This document shows positions 1 to 11,069 of a stretch of 64,000 bases of DNA, piece by piece (position 1 is the first letter of the stretch; the number at the start of each line of letters is the position of its first letter). The notes beneath the pieces were generated by a model. That model was not told the origin of the DNA and ran no database searches. It was given only the letters and a program-made list of their open reading frames with translations. A program made the position numbers and the translations under genes. This DNA is from Fragum whitleyi (taxonomy: Eukaryota; Mollusca; Bivalvia; Cardiida; Cardiidae). The stretch covers positions 22,816,526 through 22,880,525 of the forward strand of contig OX411543.1 in assembly GCA_948146395.1 (NCBI GenBank). Direction: 5' to 3'.

Positions 1-210
1 ACGGTTCCCTTGCTGTGACTGTATTATCTAAAAAACTGCCTTATCAACCTACATGACAATTGGTTTTAAAAAGAAGTTCTTAGAAAGAGGAATAAGCACC
101 CGTAACCCCCATACCTCAACGAAAATTCTGAAAAGAGCTACGGTTTGGAGAAAAACACTGATTTACCATACACTAAAGAGGACAAATTTTCACCGGGGTC
201 TGACCTAGAT
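1..210 (+). repeat. Direct repeat copy 1 (210 bp)
   Basis: This segment recurs at 2576-2785 in the same orientation with a single difference (A at 113, G at 2688). The window starts at or inside it, so its true left end is unknown. The second copy lies 34 bp after a predicted stop codon. This first copy may therefore be the 3' flank of an upstream duplicate of the same gene. No terminal inverted repeats, LTR-type ends or coding potential are visible. Confidence 0.9.
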
Positions 211-444
211 GGGAAAATATGAACTTCTTTATTTATGGAGATTTCAACCTGAAACTTTGTACAAAAGTTGGGATTCATGCTGGAATGTCAATTAGCAGAG
301 AATTTCCCTCAAGGTTTGTGTATTTTTCTATATTTTAGTATTTTACACGAATGTCGTAAAAAAATCTACATTTGTGGGAGAGTGATCTCCCTTTGAATGG
401 AAGCTTGTTTTGTTTTCATCTTTTTGAAACATTTTGGCATGCAG

Positions 445-2541
445 GATGAGAAAACTAAACTGTTAAATCAGCTTAAGACAACAATTCATTTATATCATGG
501 TAATGTATGAGAAAATTTGTACTTTTAAATGCCCCGTCAGAGCTTCGGAGGTACATTTCTTCCGAATTTTACAGCCGACAAGTACAGGAAAAGATCACTT
601 GTCCGATTAAGATTTATTATTTCAAATTTAAGGATAATTCTTCATTGAAAAAATCTTCAATTTGCCATGTTGTAGATATGTAAACCTTGCCATTATATAC
701 CTTTTGTGCTGGCTAATTTAGACAAGAGAAAACTTGGAGATAAAAGGAGAATTTGCTTGATGCAAGTATTTTCTCCTTTCCTCTAAATGATTTCCAATCA
801 GTGCAAGTATTAATTCTTAAAAAAAGATAAATTGGCTTATAAGTGGTAATCTCTTACATAGTGATATGATTTTTCACTCACTTTTATTTCCTTTTAGTTC
901 TTGAGCAAATTGAGAAATGTACTTGTCTGTTTCAGAAGGCTATTTCTGACAAGTTGGGTATGTGAATTTCAAACCCCTGTTAATGTGAATCAAGTCCAAA
1001 TTAATTAAAACAACAACATTTTTCCCGTTTCAAATAGTTGAAAAAGAAAGTTTGTTTGAAAAGACAATGATACTCAAATCAATACTAAATGAAAAAAAAA
1101 CCATAACAAAACATGTGTGTGTGGGGGGGGGGTAGACCTGAAGAAGGGGGGGGGGGGGGTATTCGGAAGGATAGTCAGCCGGGTTGGCATGACTATATCG
1201 GTCAGCAAAGGAAAAAAAAATTTGCAGACAAAGACCAGATCAGATCCTAGTCAAATTTTCTTCTCTTTGTTGAGCTTTACACCAAGGCTTTCAGAGTGAA
1301 CCAAAAATGACTGATAATCTTTGAACAAAGTGTTCAAAATAAAAACAATGTAGTAGTTGATTGTGAGTGACAGTTCTTTTATATTAAGAGTTTCACGACT
1401 CTCACTCTTTTATTCCAGTGAGACAGATCTTGAATTGTCATCGACAAATTACTTGCTGAATGCTGTGATTGGTGCTTTCTTCATCGCTCAGTCTAGACTT
1501 CGGATAGTCGTCGATACCAGCTCTTCGTATTGGTCGGTTTTCCTTGTAGAGATGGTCACAGAAGCATGCCTTTGTCCGATTCCTTTAGCCATTGTAAGTG
1601 TTGTTTATGTTGCATTAAAATCAATTAAGTGAATATAAATGGCCTCTGTGACTATATTTTATCTATATTCTGTAATGTAAAACCAGGCACATGCCATCTG
1701 CATCCTCAAGTTAAATGATGCTTGACATATTAACTGACATCAAACCTCTTACTTGCTCTATTGATTAATCTGAATGATTAAAACTTTTTGAATGCCAAAT
1801 CTAGCCTATGATATGCTCTACTCTTAAAGATGTTTTCTTACTAACTATATCACACTTATAAGTAATGGAATGTTTGTTTTGCCACTACTCAAATTGATGA
1901 AAAAGGTAAAAAAGTTGGCTCAAACATCACAAAGAAAGTCTTTTTGCACCATATTTTCCATGGTTTTGCGACAATCTTGCATAATTTGGTGGCCAAAGAT
2001 TGATTAAAAATTATCCATAAAGCATCAAAAAGATTCTCCTGTATAAGCAGCAAACACAAAATATATTGTTATGTATATATCCCTCGAGTATTATTGAAAT
2101 CATAGCAGTTTTATGATGATTATTAGGATGCGGAATGAAATTCATTTTGGCATGATTTTTTCAAAAACACCTGCATGTTTCAAACTCCTCCAGACAAGGC
2201 AAAAAGTGGATGGAGCCATCTTATGATATCTTATTTTTACTCAGAAATGAACCAAAAACCAGCAGAAAATAAAATTTGGTGTTTCTCTTGAACTTAAGAT
2301 TTTATTTAGGAGGGACCCCAGTGAGAATTACTTCCTGAGGTCGTTGTATGGTAAAAGTAGTTCCTAAAGAAAATGTAGTCCCTCAATGATAGATCTGTTT
2401 TTAGTGTTAAACAGTGATTTACTTGTAGTTTTGCATAATTTTTAAGTTATTTCACCTTTGTTCTAGAGTTTTGAAGTGCATTTTACTATCTCTTTGCAGG
2501 AGTTTATTCTCCAGGTGGGGGATGAAGAATATAGGGCGTGA
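445..2541 (+). CDS. Unrecognised protein, last four exons (C-terminal 107 residues)
   Basis: Four exons can be chained with AG/GT borders and consistent phases: 445-499 (starts DEKTKLL), 898-957 (LEQIEKCTCLFQKAIS), 1427-1593 (LELSSTNYLLNAVIGAFF to CPIPLAI) and 2500-2541 (EFILQVGDEEYRA, stop TGA at 2539). Phases run 0, 1, 1, 0. Codons split across the first two junctions give Val and Asp. Acceptors include cttttag, agacag and ctctttgcag; donors are gtaatg, gtatgt and gtaagt. The peptide is rich in Leu, Ile and Ala and looks alpha-helical, with hydrophobic stretches around LLNAVIGAFFIA and WSVFLVEMV. It could be the end of a helical-repeat (HEAT-like) protein, but that is only an impression. 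I do not recognise the family. Upstream exons lie outside the window. The 210-bp repeats on either side suggest that the gene end is tandemly duplicated. Confidence 0.55.
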
Positions 2542-2575
2542 TTTCTGGGCCCGTAGCTTTGTTGGTTCCGAAAGA

Positions 2576-2785
2576 ACGGTTCCCTTGCTGTGACTGTATT
2601 ATCTAAAAAACTGCCTTATCAACCTACATGACAATTGGTTTTAAAAAGAAGTTCTTAGAAAGAGGAATAAGCACCCGTAACCCCCATGCCTCAACGAAAA
2701 TTCTGAAAAGAGCTACGGTTTGGAGAAAAACACTGATTTACCATACACTAAAGAGGACAAATTTTCACCGGGGTCTGACCTAGAT
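2576..2785 (+). repeat. Direct repeat copy 2 (210 bp)
   Basis: It is 209/210 identical to 1-210. It begins 34 bp after the predicted stop of the four-exon gene, so it probably covers its 3' UTR or flank. Similarity to copy 1 ends abruptly after tctgacctagat, which marks a duplication breakpoint. Confidence 0.9.
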
Positions 2786-3289
2786 ATGATAGTGCTACGA
2801 AAGCCTTAGACTGGTAGCCGTATCTTAAATAGAGGTTCATTATTGAAAATAAGTAATATAAAAGCAATGTCTAGTTTCTGAAAGCCTGATTTAAGACCTG
2901 TTTCTTTGAAGAGAAGTTAACTCATTTTAAGGTCTGAATGGTTCAACTTAGTTATCTACCTTGTTACAAACTTCTAAAAACAGGGCCTGAATCCCAGGCT
3001 ACGAAAGCCTAAGCTTACAGAGTCGCACTTGAAAAGGCATTCCATGTGTTTTCATGTTCCTGAGAAAGAGGAAGTGGTTTTAACCGACTGCTACCCAATG
3101 TACAGCGGGAAGAACTAAGGCTGGCTCATTTATAAGTATTCTGCCGTACGGACACCCAAGCGACGGTAGGTTTTGAACCTCTAGGTTGAGATCGAGCTCC
3201 AATATCTCTCTATCGGCTTGAGGCTTTTCTTCCTGAATACCTGCTACGGATTTGAAGCTGCATAGATTGTGAACAGGTGAACACGTTTA
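2786..3289. other. Non-coding stretch with a short direct repeat
   Basis: No gene is seen. The motif gctacgaaagcct occurs twice in direct orientation (about 2798 and 2999), perhaps the edges of a diverged repeat. The part from about 3130 to 3230 contains a tRNA B-box-like string (ggttttgaacctc) without other tRNA structure. Confidence 0.4.
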
Positions 3290-3368
3290 ATATAGTGGAC
3301 CCGTAATAGTTCCGCAACGTTTCGAAACGTCACGTACTTTAACAATGTTAACAGAGATTTCCTAATAA
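3288..3368 (+). mobile_element. Family D MITE, left half
   Basis: It matches the left arm of the palindromic D family (tagtggacccgtaatagttc, then ttaacagagatttcctaat) and stops at the centre of symmetry. Family L sequence follows directly, so this is a half element. Confidence 0.65.
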
Positions 3369-3790
3369 CTTATAACTATTAGAAATATCCGTGTGATAAC
3401 ATCCCATATGATATCGCTTTATTTATTTTTAGAACAATGACATAATGTGGTTATTTTTAGAAACTTGCATTTCTGTTAGAAACATAGACAAAACAAGGTA
3501 AACAAAGGTTATAAGATATTCAAGATTCAAGATTCTTTTATTGGCATAGAAAAAAACTTTACAGTTTATCGCCTTAAGCATATGGCAGCCGTAGTTTAAC
3601 AATACATAGAAGAGTATGAAATGATTTAAAAGACAAATAAAATACTTACTTAGTGTATTAGATTTGAAAATATCTAACTAGGTTGTGTGAATTGATAATT
3701 GTCTCACCAGAGCCTCGACAATGACCCATTCCCCTAAACTCGTTAGATACTTTTTTATACGAAACACTAAGTAAGTATTAAATATTTATC
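3366..3790 (-). mobile_element. Family L MITE, interrupted
   Basis: It matches 52644-52965 in reverse orientation. The parts 3366-3513 and 3640-3790 both align. The block in between (about 3515-3637, starting attcaagattcttttattgg) is absent from the other copy and looks like an inserted retroelement 3' end. The right part is itself an inverted repeat with arms of aatacttacttagtgt type. Confidence 0.6.
3515..3637 (-). mobile_element. Short retroelement 3' end inserted in family L
   Basis: The string caagattcttttattggcat resembles the reverse complement of a retroposon 3' end with a simple-repeat tail (gaatcttgaatcttgaat). It is missing from the other family L copy at 52.7 kb, which supports insertion. 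It is too short to assign to a LINE or SINE family. Confidence 0.4.
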
Positions 3791-3856
3791 CAGCCAATGT
3801 GCGTATGATAACTAGTACGCCTAAGCGAAGTGAGCAGCTAGTGACTCGGATGAAAT

Positions 3857-3996
3857 CTTTTCTGCGTTCAGGATGTCAAAATAGTACAAACAGTTAGCCA
3901 ATTATTCCCGGCTTTGCTCGCAAGTGCAAAGCGGGGAATAATAATTTTATTGGAAAACTGTTTGCACCGCTTTTTTCATCCCAAACGCAGGGCTGG
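3857..3996 (+). mobile_element. Family O MITE
   Basis: Imperfect inverted ends read tctgcgttcaggatgtcaaa on the left and ttcatcccaaacgcaggg on the right. The centre holds the family mark gtgcaaagcggggaataat. Related pieces lie at 6093-6185, 21850-21895, 26893-26945 and 58152-58243. Confidence 0.6.
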
Positions 3997-4025
3997 TAAT
4001 TGTCAAGTTTGGTCTAGATAAAGCA

Positions 4026-4268
4026 TATGAGCCTGTGCGTGACATTTCCAACAACTTAAAATGTTCATGAGGTGCAAATGTTGACAAGACTAGACATCCA
4101 CATACTCTAAATATAAAGTAACCTAATGATCTACAGATACTTTGAGACGTTATCTATCTACTAGGCGCATAGTGAAGACGCTGGCCAGACTGTGCAGATG
4201 CACAGGCTGGTCAGGGTCTTTGCTTTGTGCATATTTTAAATTGTTGGAAATTCACATACAGGCTCATA
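4026..4268 (+). mobile_element. Family E MITE, complete
   Basis: The terminal inverted repeats are tatgagcctgtgcgtgacat and its counterpart ending acaggctcata, about 28 bp each. An internal inverted repeat around 4180-4215 (ctggccag, ctgtgc / gcacag, ctggtcag) forms a second hairpin. A homologous copy lies at 10818-11069. No ORF is present. Confidence 0.8.
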
Positions 4269-4544
4269 TAGTAAATGTTGGCACATTTTGACCGTCCGTA
4301 GCTCCTTAAAAAGTCATTGGCTATATCATATAGCACGTTTTAAAAAACATTCTTTATTCTTGAAATCAACTTCCAGAAGATGCTTTCATGAGCGCTTCAC
4401 TTTCTCACAATTTTTCATGGCGCATAACGACCCTCGAAGGGAGGAATGGTTGATGTAACCATGTTGCAGGTCCTTCAGGCCTGTAGTTAATGGCAGTACG
4501 TAGTATTTCAAATATGTCGTGTTTTGAAAAATGATTACCTTTCC

Positions 4545-4745
4545 GATACTAAAACTTGCATTACGAAAAGGAAAACATTTTAGAAAAAGAAGAAATTGCT
4601 TGTCATAAGCAATTTCTTCTTTTCCAACAATTTTTCACGTGCAGTTTATCCCTTAAATTGCTAAAACATCAAACATGGTTTTCATCATGATGCAGGACCT
4701 GTTGTTTTCAGGGAGGACCTGTATTAATTTTGGCTTACAGGTCTT
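4545..4745 (+). mobile_element. Family F MITE, subfamily with aggacctg motif
   Basis: It carries the family F hairpin (agaagaaattgctt and its complement at about 4585-4618) and, further right, two aggacctgt repeats. It is the reverse orientation of the copy at 26163-26345. Confidence 0.65.
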
Positions 4746-4849
4746 TCAGGCTGGTAGCAAAAAAGTTGTTAGTATCAAAGCCTACTAGCCTGGCTGCCAG
4801 GCTGTCAGTTAGTTTTAAAGTCAATAAGGTAGACCACTCATGTTTAACT

Positions 4850-5140
4850 ATTTTATTTCAAATTACCTCCCATATTCTCAAAAACTGACCCACTGATCGG
4901 CCAGTCAAAGAATATAAGCTGATGAGAAAATTAACCATCTTTCTCTAGTTGAATTTTGCTTATTTTTTCACAATAAGTGGGACGGGAGCCAGTCTACAAA
5001 GCATGCTAGTGCTGAGCAATTCTAGCTCTTTTCAGAGATAATGGACTGAATAGATTTTTTTGTAAAGACTTTGTCGCTCTTAATTCCCTTTGAAAATAAA
5101 TATAGTTAAGAGGAGTCTGGCAGTCAAACTAGAAGCTTTG
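4850..5140 (-). mobile_element. Family G/H MITE pair
   Basis: The part 4850-5002 matches 12470-12690 in reverse (gtgggacgggagccagtcta end). The part 4990-5140 resembles family H copies at 20925-21170 and 54725-54960 (gtgctgagcaattctagctc region). They share an end, so G and H may be members of one superfamily ending in agactggc. Confidence 0.55.
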
Positions 5141-5287
5141 ATGAAATAATGGAAGTTCAAGCAAACTTTTCTTTTGCTCCTACAATATTTTCCCAAGAAG
5201 ACTATGAAATCACTGCCCAGAAGGTTTTTCACGGGGGGGGGAAGGAACCTGTCTCCCCTTGTAGCCTATTCATGTATCGATATTTTT

Positions 5288-5481
5288 CCCACAGGCAATT
5301 GTTTCATAAACACTAGTTTGCCAAATATGCTTTTAAATACGTAAATGCTTCATGAAATTAGCTATAACGAGGGTAGAGCCAAAGCACTACATGAGTCTAT
5401 ACATAGTAAAGACATTTACTTTGTTTTTACAAATAGCCCTCGACATGACAAAGATCAGTTTATGAAACAATTGCCTATGGG
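5288..5481. mobile_element. 194-bp inverted-end element
   Basis: The left end cccacaggcaattgtttcat is matched by the right end atgaaacaattgcctatggg, about 24 bp with one or two mismatches. There is no coding capacity, and it was seen only once in the window. The superfamily is unknown because no convincing target duplication is visible. Confidence 0.7.
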
Positions 5482-5607
5482 TTTCTTCCTATAAAATTGA
5501 AGCCAATGGACCGTGAGTGGCGGAAACGGAGTGGGCTTTACTAGTTCAAACTTCAACCTCCATTTCCTGTTGCCTCTACGTAACATTGATTAAAAAAAAC
5601 CAAACCA

Positions 5608-6060
5608 AAATATGAAAATAAATTTTCATTTCATTTCATTTATTGGCATATCGACATCATAACATGTCTTTGGTCATTTACAAATATTACAAAGAAAATA
5701 TGGCAAAGACAAACAAAGATACAAATATGAAAAATACAAAATGCATGAATAACAGATCATTTTCGGGAGCGTTTAAGTTTATGAACATTGACAAAAGAAG
5801 AAAAAATAAATAACTACATGTTAAAAATTATCAGTAATAGATTTTTCACGTATTTCAAAACTACTATTAAGATATTTGCAGATATTAAGAATTGATTTTT
5901 TGTTAGTAGGCCTGTTTGACATTAAAGTAGCAAATTTATCAATCGTCGGAAAGGATATATTACATAAATAAATTTTCCTTTGATGTGAATATTTTTGACA
6001 AACCATCAAAAAATAACTGATGATATTGGGACACCCCAACCCCGCAATCAGAAAGTTTGA
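5608..6060 (-). pseudogene. LINE (non-LTR retrotransposon) 3' end, 5'-truncated
   Basis: On the minus strand the translation contains LMVCQKYSHQRKIYL, then FPTIDKFATLMSNRPT and ICKYLNSSFEIREK. This is the pattern of the C-terminal tail of LINE ORF2 proteins (Cys-His segment, 'F..LM' segment, terminal helix ending in an Arg). The preceding LSDCGVGVSQYHQLF is in another frame, so at least one frameshift is present. About 200 bp of 3' UTR follows. The element ends in an (AAATG)n-type tail near 5620-5640, seen on the plus strand as catttcatttcattta. The reverse-transcriptase core is missing, so it is dead. The clade cannot be fixed. Confidence 0.65.
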
Positions 6061-6092
6061 TCACACCGTACAGAAATTCAGCTATGCGTCCA

Positions 6093-6185
6093 GGCCCGAT
6101 CACGAAACGGTGCAAACTAAGAGCGAAGCAGGGAATAATTTGCAAACAGTTAGCACCGTTTTGTCATCATGAACGCGGGCTGGAT
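6093..6185 (-). mobile_element. Family O MITE fragment
   Basis: It contains aaacggtgcaaact, agcgaagcagggaataat and gcaccgttttgtcatcatga, matching family O at 3857-3996 in inverted order. It abuts the 5' truncation point of the LINE fragment. Confidence 0.5.
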
Positions 6186-6223
6186 ACGCCATTCATAGCT
6201 CATCAAACGTTGTCTGAAACAAT

Positions 6224-6494
6224 GGCGTAACGACCATTACGCACATTACGCAAATGCGTAAAAGAAATAAATCCTCTTTTGAAAAACATCGTTGAGGAAT
6301 AATCGTAACATCGAAACTACAGCTTAACCAAGCTGTAGTTACGATGTTTTGATTACCAATGGTCAAATCATAAAAAAGGGAGCGAGTTTGAGGGAATTCG
6401 TCTTTTCGTGATTGTCTATACATCACCTTTATCCTACATATATTCTTTAGTGGTCGCCTTCTGAGTGCGTATTTATTCAAATCCTACTTACGCC
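6224..6494 (+). mobile_element. Family B MITE, copy 1
   Basis: The ends read ggcgtaac and ttacgcc. The centre is a hairpin (aactacagctt / aagctgtagtt with catcg / cgatg outside it) at about 6305-6345. Copies lie at 7993, 9018, 44915 and 57834. Open frames across these copies (ETTAYSSCSYD type) come from the hairpin and are not genes. Confidence 0.8.
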
Positions 6495-6495
6495 T

Positions 6496-7992
6496 ATGTA
6501 AAAACGTAATGTGTCTATCTTATTTTTTTCTCAGATGGGGCAAACTTGATAAATTTAATAACACGGCAAGAATAAAATACTCATTTCCATTATTCTATTC
6601 TTTTAGTGCAACGAATTTTCCGTTTAACATAATCATTCTTAAACGTGTCTGGTATGCATGTATATATATATATGTATATAATATGACTCATTTATGAAAA
6701 ACATGTTATACTAATTATTCAATACATTTAGAACTAAAAATATTTTCGCCGATTTGCCAATCAAAGTCCGATAAAAATCAACCCCACGCAGCGTAAAAAT
6801 TTCCCCGTCGCCAATGTTATCGATTTACCCCCAAGGAACCCCGGAAGTTAAGAGCGTAATCGAGAATACATCTATAAATAGAACGCCGGTATTTGAAGAG
6901 AAATTTTAAAATTTTGACAAAAGTACGCAACAGAATTGACCAAACTAAATTTATTTGGGTACTAGATGTCATTAGCAACAAATGTAGACCAATTTTAGAT
7001 CGATCGGACGAAGAAAAGTGGCTTAATTTAGCGACCACACCCACGTACGCCTATTCGTGAAAAGCATACACAGGAGGTTCGTCTCGTTTACCATCGTTTG
7101 TTGTTGTCTGTAATACACATTACAAAGTAGTGCATATCGAAGCGTGTTTGTGGTTGCTTGCTGACGGTAAATTTAGTAATAAGCCATGTTATAATCGCAA
7201 TTTTTATCGGATGCATATATTTTAATATTATATAAATAGACACCTCTTTTGATTACCCTATATCATTTAATGACATTTGTATATTGTATTAAAATTTTTA
7301 TGAAGTATTTTCAAACCATATTCAATTTTGTTTGCTATCTTAAGATTAAAACGCGTTGAATCTGTTTTTGCAACTTTGCAGACCATGTGTAAATATATTT
7401 TAACCGAACAAGCCCGGTTTAGTTTCACCCATGGCGTTGTGAGTATACATTGATACACCACACACGAAAAGGAGACTAACTTTTTAAAAAAAAACCCACC
7501 ATTTTCCAACTGTATTCAGGTCTATTTTCTTCTTGTACATAAAAAACAAAGTTAGATCTAATTTACTTCCAGCTTTTTCGCAATTTGTTTAAACTATTTT
7601 TTTGTTTACATCTACCCTTGGTACTAATGGTAGAATGGTTTAAAGATTAGCTAAGATCGTACAAATCACTCAGTGAAATTTAAAACCTCTGCCAATCGAT
7701 TGGGTTGCATGTGTGGACTTCTTTTAGTGGGAGAACTTTTTTTAAAACAATTGTTGTTTTTTTTAACCTGTTTTATAATGGTAATCCAATAAAAGTGGTT
7801 GCAAAATTGCGGTGGTTGCTCAAGCAACATCATCTGTTTGTGGCTTTCCGAGAATAACTCGAAAAATCAACGCTTAAATATATTGAGCCGAGATATTACA
7901 TAACGTTACTTTAACTCGAAAATTTCGAGAACATTCTAAGAGAAAGGACATGGTCAGGGGCGTATGTCTGTGTAATGAAATGGATGGTGCAA
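6496..7992. other. Non-coding stretch, nothing recognised
   Basis: There are no exons with supported splice sites and no repeat shared with the rest of the window, except an AT-rich (ta)n run near 6660-6680. The short open frames have no domain-like character. Confidence 0.5.
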
Positions 7993-8267
7993 GGGCGTAG
8001 CGCCAATTACGCAATTTACGCAAGTGCGTAAAAGAAATAATCCCTTGTTGTTTAATGTAGTTACGATGAATGATCATAGCATCGAAACTACAGCTTATTC
8101 AAGCTGTAGTTACGATGTTTTGATTATTCACAAACGCTCAAACCATACAAAGAGTGTTGACGGAGGGCATTCATCTTTTGTCACAGTTCTCATTTCGCCT
8201 TTATCCTATATATTCTTAAGTTGTCGCCTTCTGAGTGTGTATAAATTTCGAAGTCCTAGATATGCCC
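7993..8267 (+). mobile_element. Family B MITE, copy 2
   Basis: It starts gggcgtagcgccaattacgc and ends ctagatatgccca. The internal hairpin lies at about 8070-8122 (gatcatagcatcgaaactac and complement). It is the same orientation as copies 1 and 3. Confidence 0.8.
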
Positions 8268-9017
8268 ATGTGGTGTAACACTGTTATTTTCATAAAGAGG
8301 CGCTAACGAAAAATCTACTTTGTACAACTAAGTATCGGGAAACGCGCAAACGATTGCAAACGAGGCGAACCTGCTGTAGTAACATTTTTGACAGATGACC
8401 TACTTTCAACATGATGTTGGACGGTTTACATTCGTCTACATAGTAAAGCTTAGGTGGGGAGCGTTTTTCGCGGCTCGCGTGTTTATTTGTGTTTAACCGA
8501 AAAGTAAGGATTTTATGTGAAAAGGAATCAGATGGATTTTTATCAAATGTCGGTTGGATTTTAAATCGTGAGTCCAGAAAATCCTAAAATATCGTCTGCT
8601 CAACTTCAGATAACAAAGAGACTTGAAAAAGGTTGGTACAATAAAAGGATGGAGGGTGTCGTTACGTTACAGATTCATTTAACTTTTCTGAACTTGGAAA
8701 GAGGGTTATTGTTTTGGTTTAATTCGTCAGTAATTTCTATCGGCCTACAGAGACGCCGAATTTGACGCCCCTGTAACAAAACTTGCTAATTAGTCATTAG
8801 ATAGATTTTCTACTCTTTACATAACTTTCGATTACAAATTAGCACACCACGCCTTCTCGATTATGTCATATGCATACTGTAGGTATAATTTTGGGGGGCG
8901 AGAGAAATATGTATTCGGCGGCACAGGCTTTTGAGTTATTTGAGACAGGCTTCGGTTTCATACGCGGATCGGGAGATTTCTCAAAAAGTTTGGATGGGGT
9001 TGGATAGGGGTTTCAAT
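8268..9017. other. Spacer between two family B copies
   Basis: No gene or repeat is recognised. It holds a GC-richer patch near 8455-8480 (gcgtttttcgcggctcgcg) and a 65-codon open frame without recognisable features. Confidence 0.4.
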
Positions 9018-9293
9018 GGCGTAACTCCCGTTACGCAATTTACGCAAGTACGTAAAAGAAATAATCTTCTGTTGAAAGATATCGTTGATGAATGATCAAA
9101 TTATCGAAACTACAGCTTGTTCAAGCTGTAGTTACGATGATTTGATTATTCACCAAAGCTCAAATCATTCTAAAGGGAGCGCCGCAGACAGAGGACATGC
9201 ATCTTTTGTCAGTCCTAGTATCACATCTATCCTATATATTCATTGGTTGTCGCCTTCTGAGTGCGTATAAATTTCAAAGCCCTAGATACGCCC
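9018..9293 (+). mobile_element. Family B MITE, copy 3
   Basis: It starts ggcgtaactcccgttacgca and ends agatacgccc. The hairpin lies around 9090-9140. It is collinear with copy 2, only 750 bp away. Confidence 0.8.
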
Positions 9294-9317
9294 ATGGGTT
9301 TAGATAGCCATTTAGTA

Positions 9318-9745
9318 CAGTTAAGGACATCGTGAAATTGACTCTCATTCAATACCATTCTAAATCACTCATCCAGAGCTTGATTCATTCATTCCAAACA
9401 CTCACTCAAACCATTCAAAAACACTCCAAAATCACTTAGAAAGATAAGATCAACAACTACATATAAAATAAAAATGGCCAGAAAAATCCAAGATTTCCAA
9501 GACTTAATTGAAGTAAGCATCGGATTGGTTCACAAAGACATAAGAGCTATTTATTGAAAATTGTATGCATTTTTAATCAAAGGGAGGCAATAGGTATCGC
9601 TAATTTTCTCTATCCTGAACAAAATGTGCGATATCTATTGCCCCCCTTTCATTCCACTCAAAACCCACTCTTCGCACTCATTAAATTTCATTCCAAAATC
9701 ATTTCATAAAAATTCACCTTGTCAATTTCACGCTGTTATTAATTG
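9318..9745 (-). mobile_element. Family A MITE (Tc1/mariner-type)
   Basis: This is a full-length copy in reverse. It starts cagttaaggacatcgtgaaa after TA and ends gtcaatttcacgctgttatt. The central hairpin is present near 9583-9650 (gggaggcaat to attgccccccttt). The right end is mutated. Confidence 0.85.
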
Positions 9746-9865
9746 AAGCTTTAAGTTGGAATGCAAGATGTCTTACCTACAGTTTGGACAAAACTTTAGT
9801 TACGATATTTGAAGCACCATTTCCAGATTCTTCAAATGATACCGAATTTCAAGGTGCCCTTGGTC

Positions 9866-9912
9866 TAGAGGTAGAACGAAGTTCGATACCCGTGAGCCGC
9901 TATCGATCTTGG
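9866..9912 (+). repeat. tRNA-like fragment
   Basis: The string tggtctagaggtagaacg resembles an A box and agttcgatacccg a B box. The anticodon arm between them is missing. It is probably the head of a degraded SINE or a tRNA pseudogene. Confidence 0.35.
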
Positions 9913-10690
9913 TTCTATCATTGGTACACGTAATCGGTGCGAATACTGGTAAATTTCCTTAGAAGCATAATCGAGAGGGATTAATCGAAGTTTTCAGAAC
10001 TTGTTTTCCAATCTATGATAAATAAATAGGTTTAAACTAAGAATTACTACCAGGGGTTGAGGTCCGTATCCTGGGTCCGGCACTTATAGTCTCAAGTTTG
10101 GACATTACCGATTTCTTTATATATCAGATGCGACCAGTCTAAAAATAGCATTGCATTCTGAGGACAGAAATCTGTACTAGGTGCCCCTGGATATGGGTAT
10201 CTGGTTGAGCCCATAAAAACAAGCCGGAGTATGATTCAGATATTCATATGTTATTTCTATGCACAAAAAATGCAAAACCAGTTCACCAGGATACATAAAA
10301 TGAAAAAAAAAAAAAAAAAAACCCACACCTAAATTCAAAATACCGATAGTCTGATTTCAATTTGTAAATGAGCGAAAGTCATAGGTAGGCGCAGCAGCAA
10401 TCGTTACTTATAAACTACATACTTATTCGAAATGAAGCGGTATTGCATATTAAGTACACGTTTAAAATTAAGAGCAATGCGATGCTCGTAAAATTTTGAA
10501 AATTGGCAAGGCGCTTGGGACTATAAAGCTATTGAAAAATTTCATTCATAAACTTGAAATTAAGTAATATGTTTTTGTGGGTTATGCATTTTGAAGCGTG
10601 CATGCATTCGCATTGCAAATTCTTTTGTAACTAAACGCATGACTCACACTCACGTATAGAGGTACAGATAAGAGGGGATAAAACCGGTCT
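9913..10690. other. Non-coding stretch
   Basis: No gene is seen. It includes an A18 run at about 10303-10322, perhaps a retroposon tail, but no matching body was identified. Confidence 0.4.
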
Positions 10691-10696
10691 AAAACC

Positions 10697-10805
10697 ATGG
10701 TTTCTCAGTGAAACTCCATGTTGTTGGTACTCATTTGAATCGTACCGTCCCTACGATTCCAATGATATGTCGGGACGATTCCAATGAGTACCCGAAACAT
10801 AGAGC
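10697..10805. mobile_element. Family C palindrome
   Basis: The left arm (ttgttggtactcatttgaat) and right arm (attccaatgagtacccgaaa) pair around a duplicated centre (cgattccaatga). Related copies lie at 21175, 23210, 23820, 47635 and 57248. Confidence 0.65.
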
Positions 10806-10817
10806 TTGTGATATAAT

Positions 10818-11069
10818 TATGAGCCTGTGCGTGAGATTTACAGCAATTCCACATATACGCAAAGCAAAGACTTCGATCAGCCTGTGCAGCCGCACAGTCT
10901 GACCAGAGTCCTTACTATGCATTTAGTAGCTAGATATGGTCTTAAAGCATATCATCACGGTAGACCGTCAGGTTACTTTGTATTTACATTATGTGGCTGT
11001 CTATGCTACTCAATGTTTGCACCTTACGCACATTTCAAATTGTTGGAAATGTCACGCACAGGCTCTTAT
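10818..11069 (-). mobile_element. Family E MITE, copy 2
   Basis: The ends tatgagcctgtgcgtgagat and cacgcacaggctcttata match those of 4026-4268. The internal hairpin (cagcctgtgcagccgcacag region, about 10877-10910) sits near the opposite end. The copy is therefore inverted or rearranged relative to copy 1. Confidence 0.75.

Noticed and set aside
1..2785. LTR retrotransposon bounded by the 210-bp repeats
   Set aside because: The repeats have no TG...CA ends, primer-binding site or polypurine tract. The interior carries spliced gene exons, not gag or pol.
8024..9270. Similar open frames (ETTAYSSCSYD-type peptides) at 8024, 9085 and 44878
   Set aside because: They are translations of the family B hairpin. 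The similarity comes from shared repeat DNA; there are no start or splice constraints, and the frames end at random.
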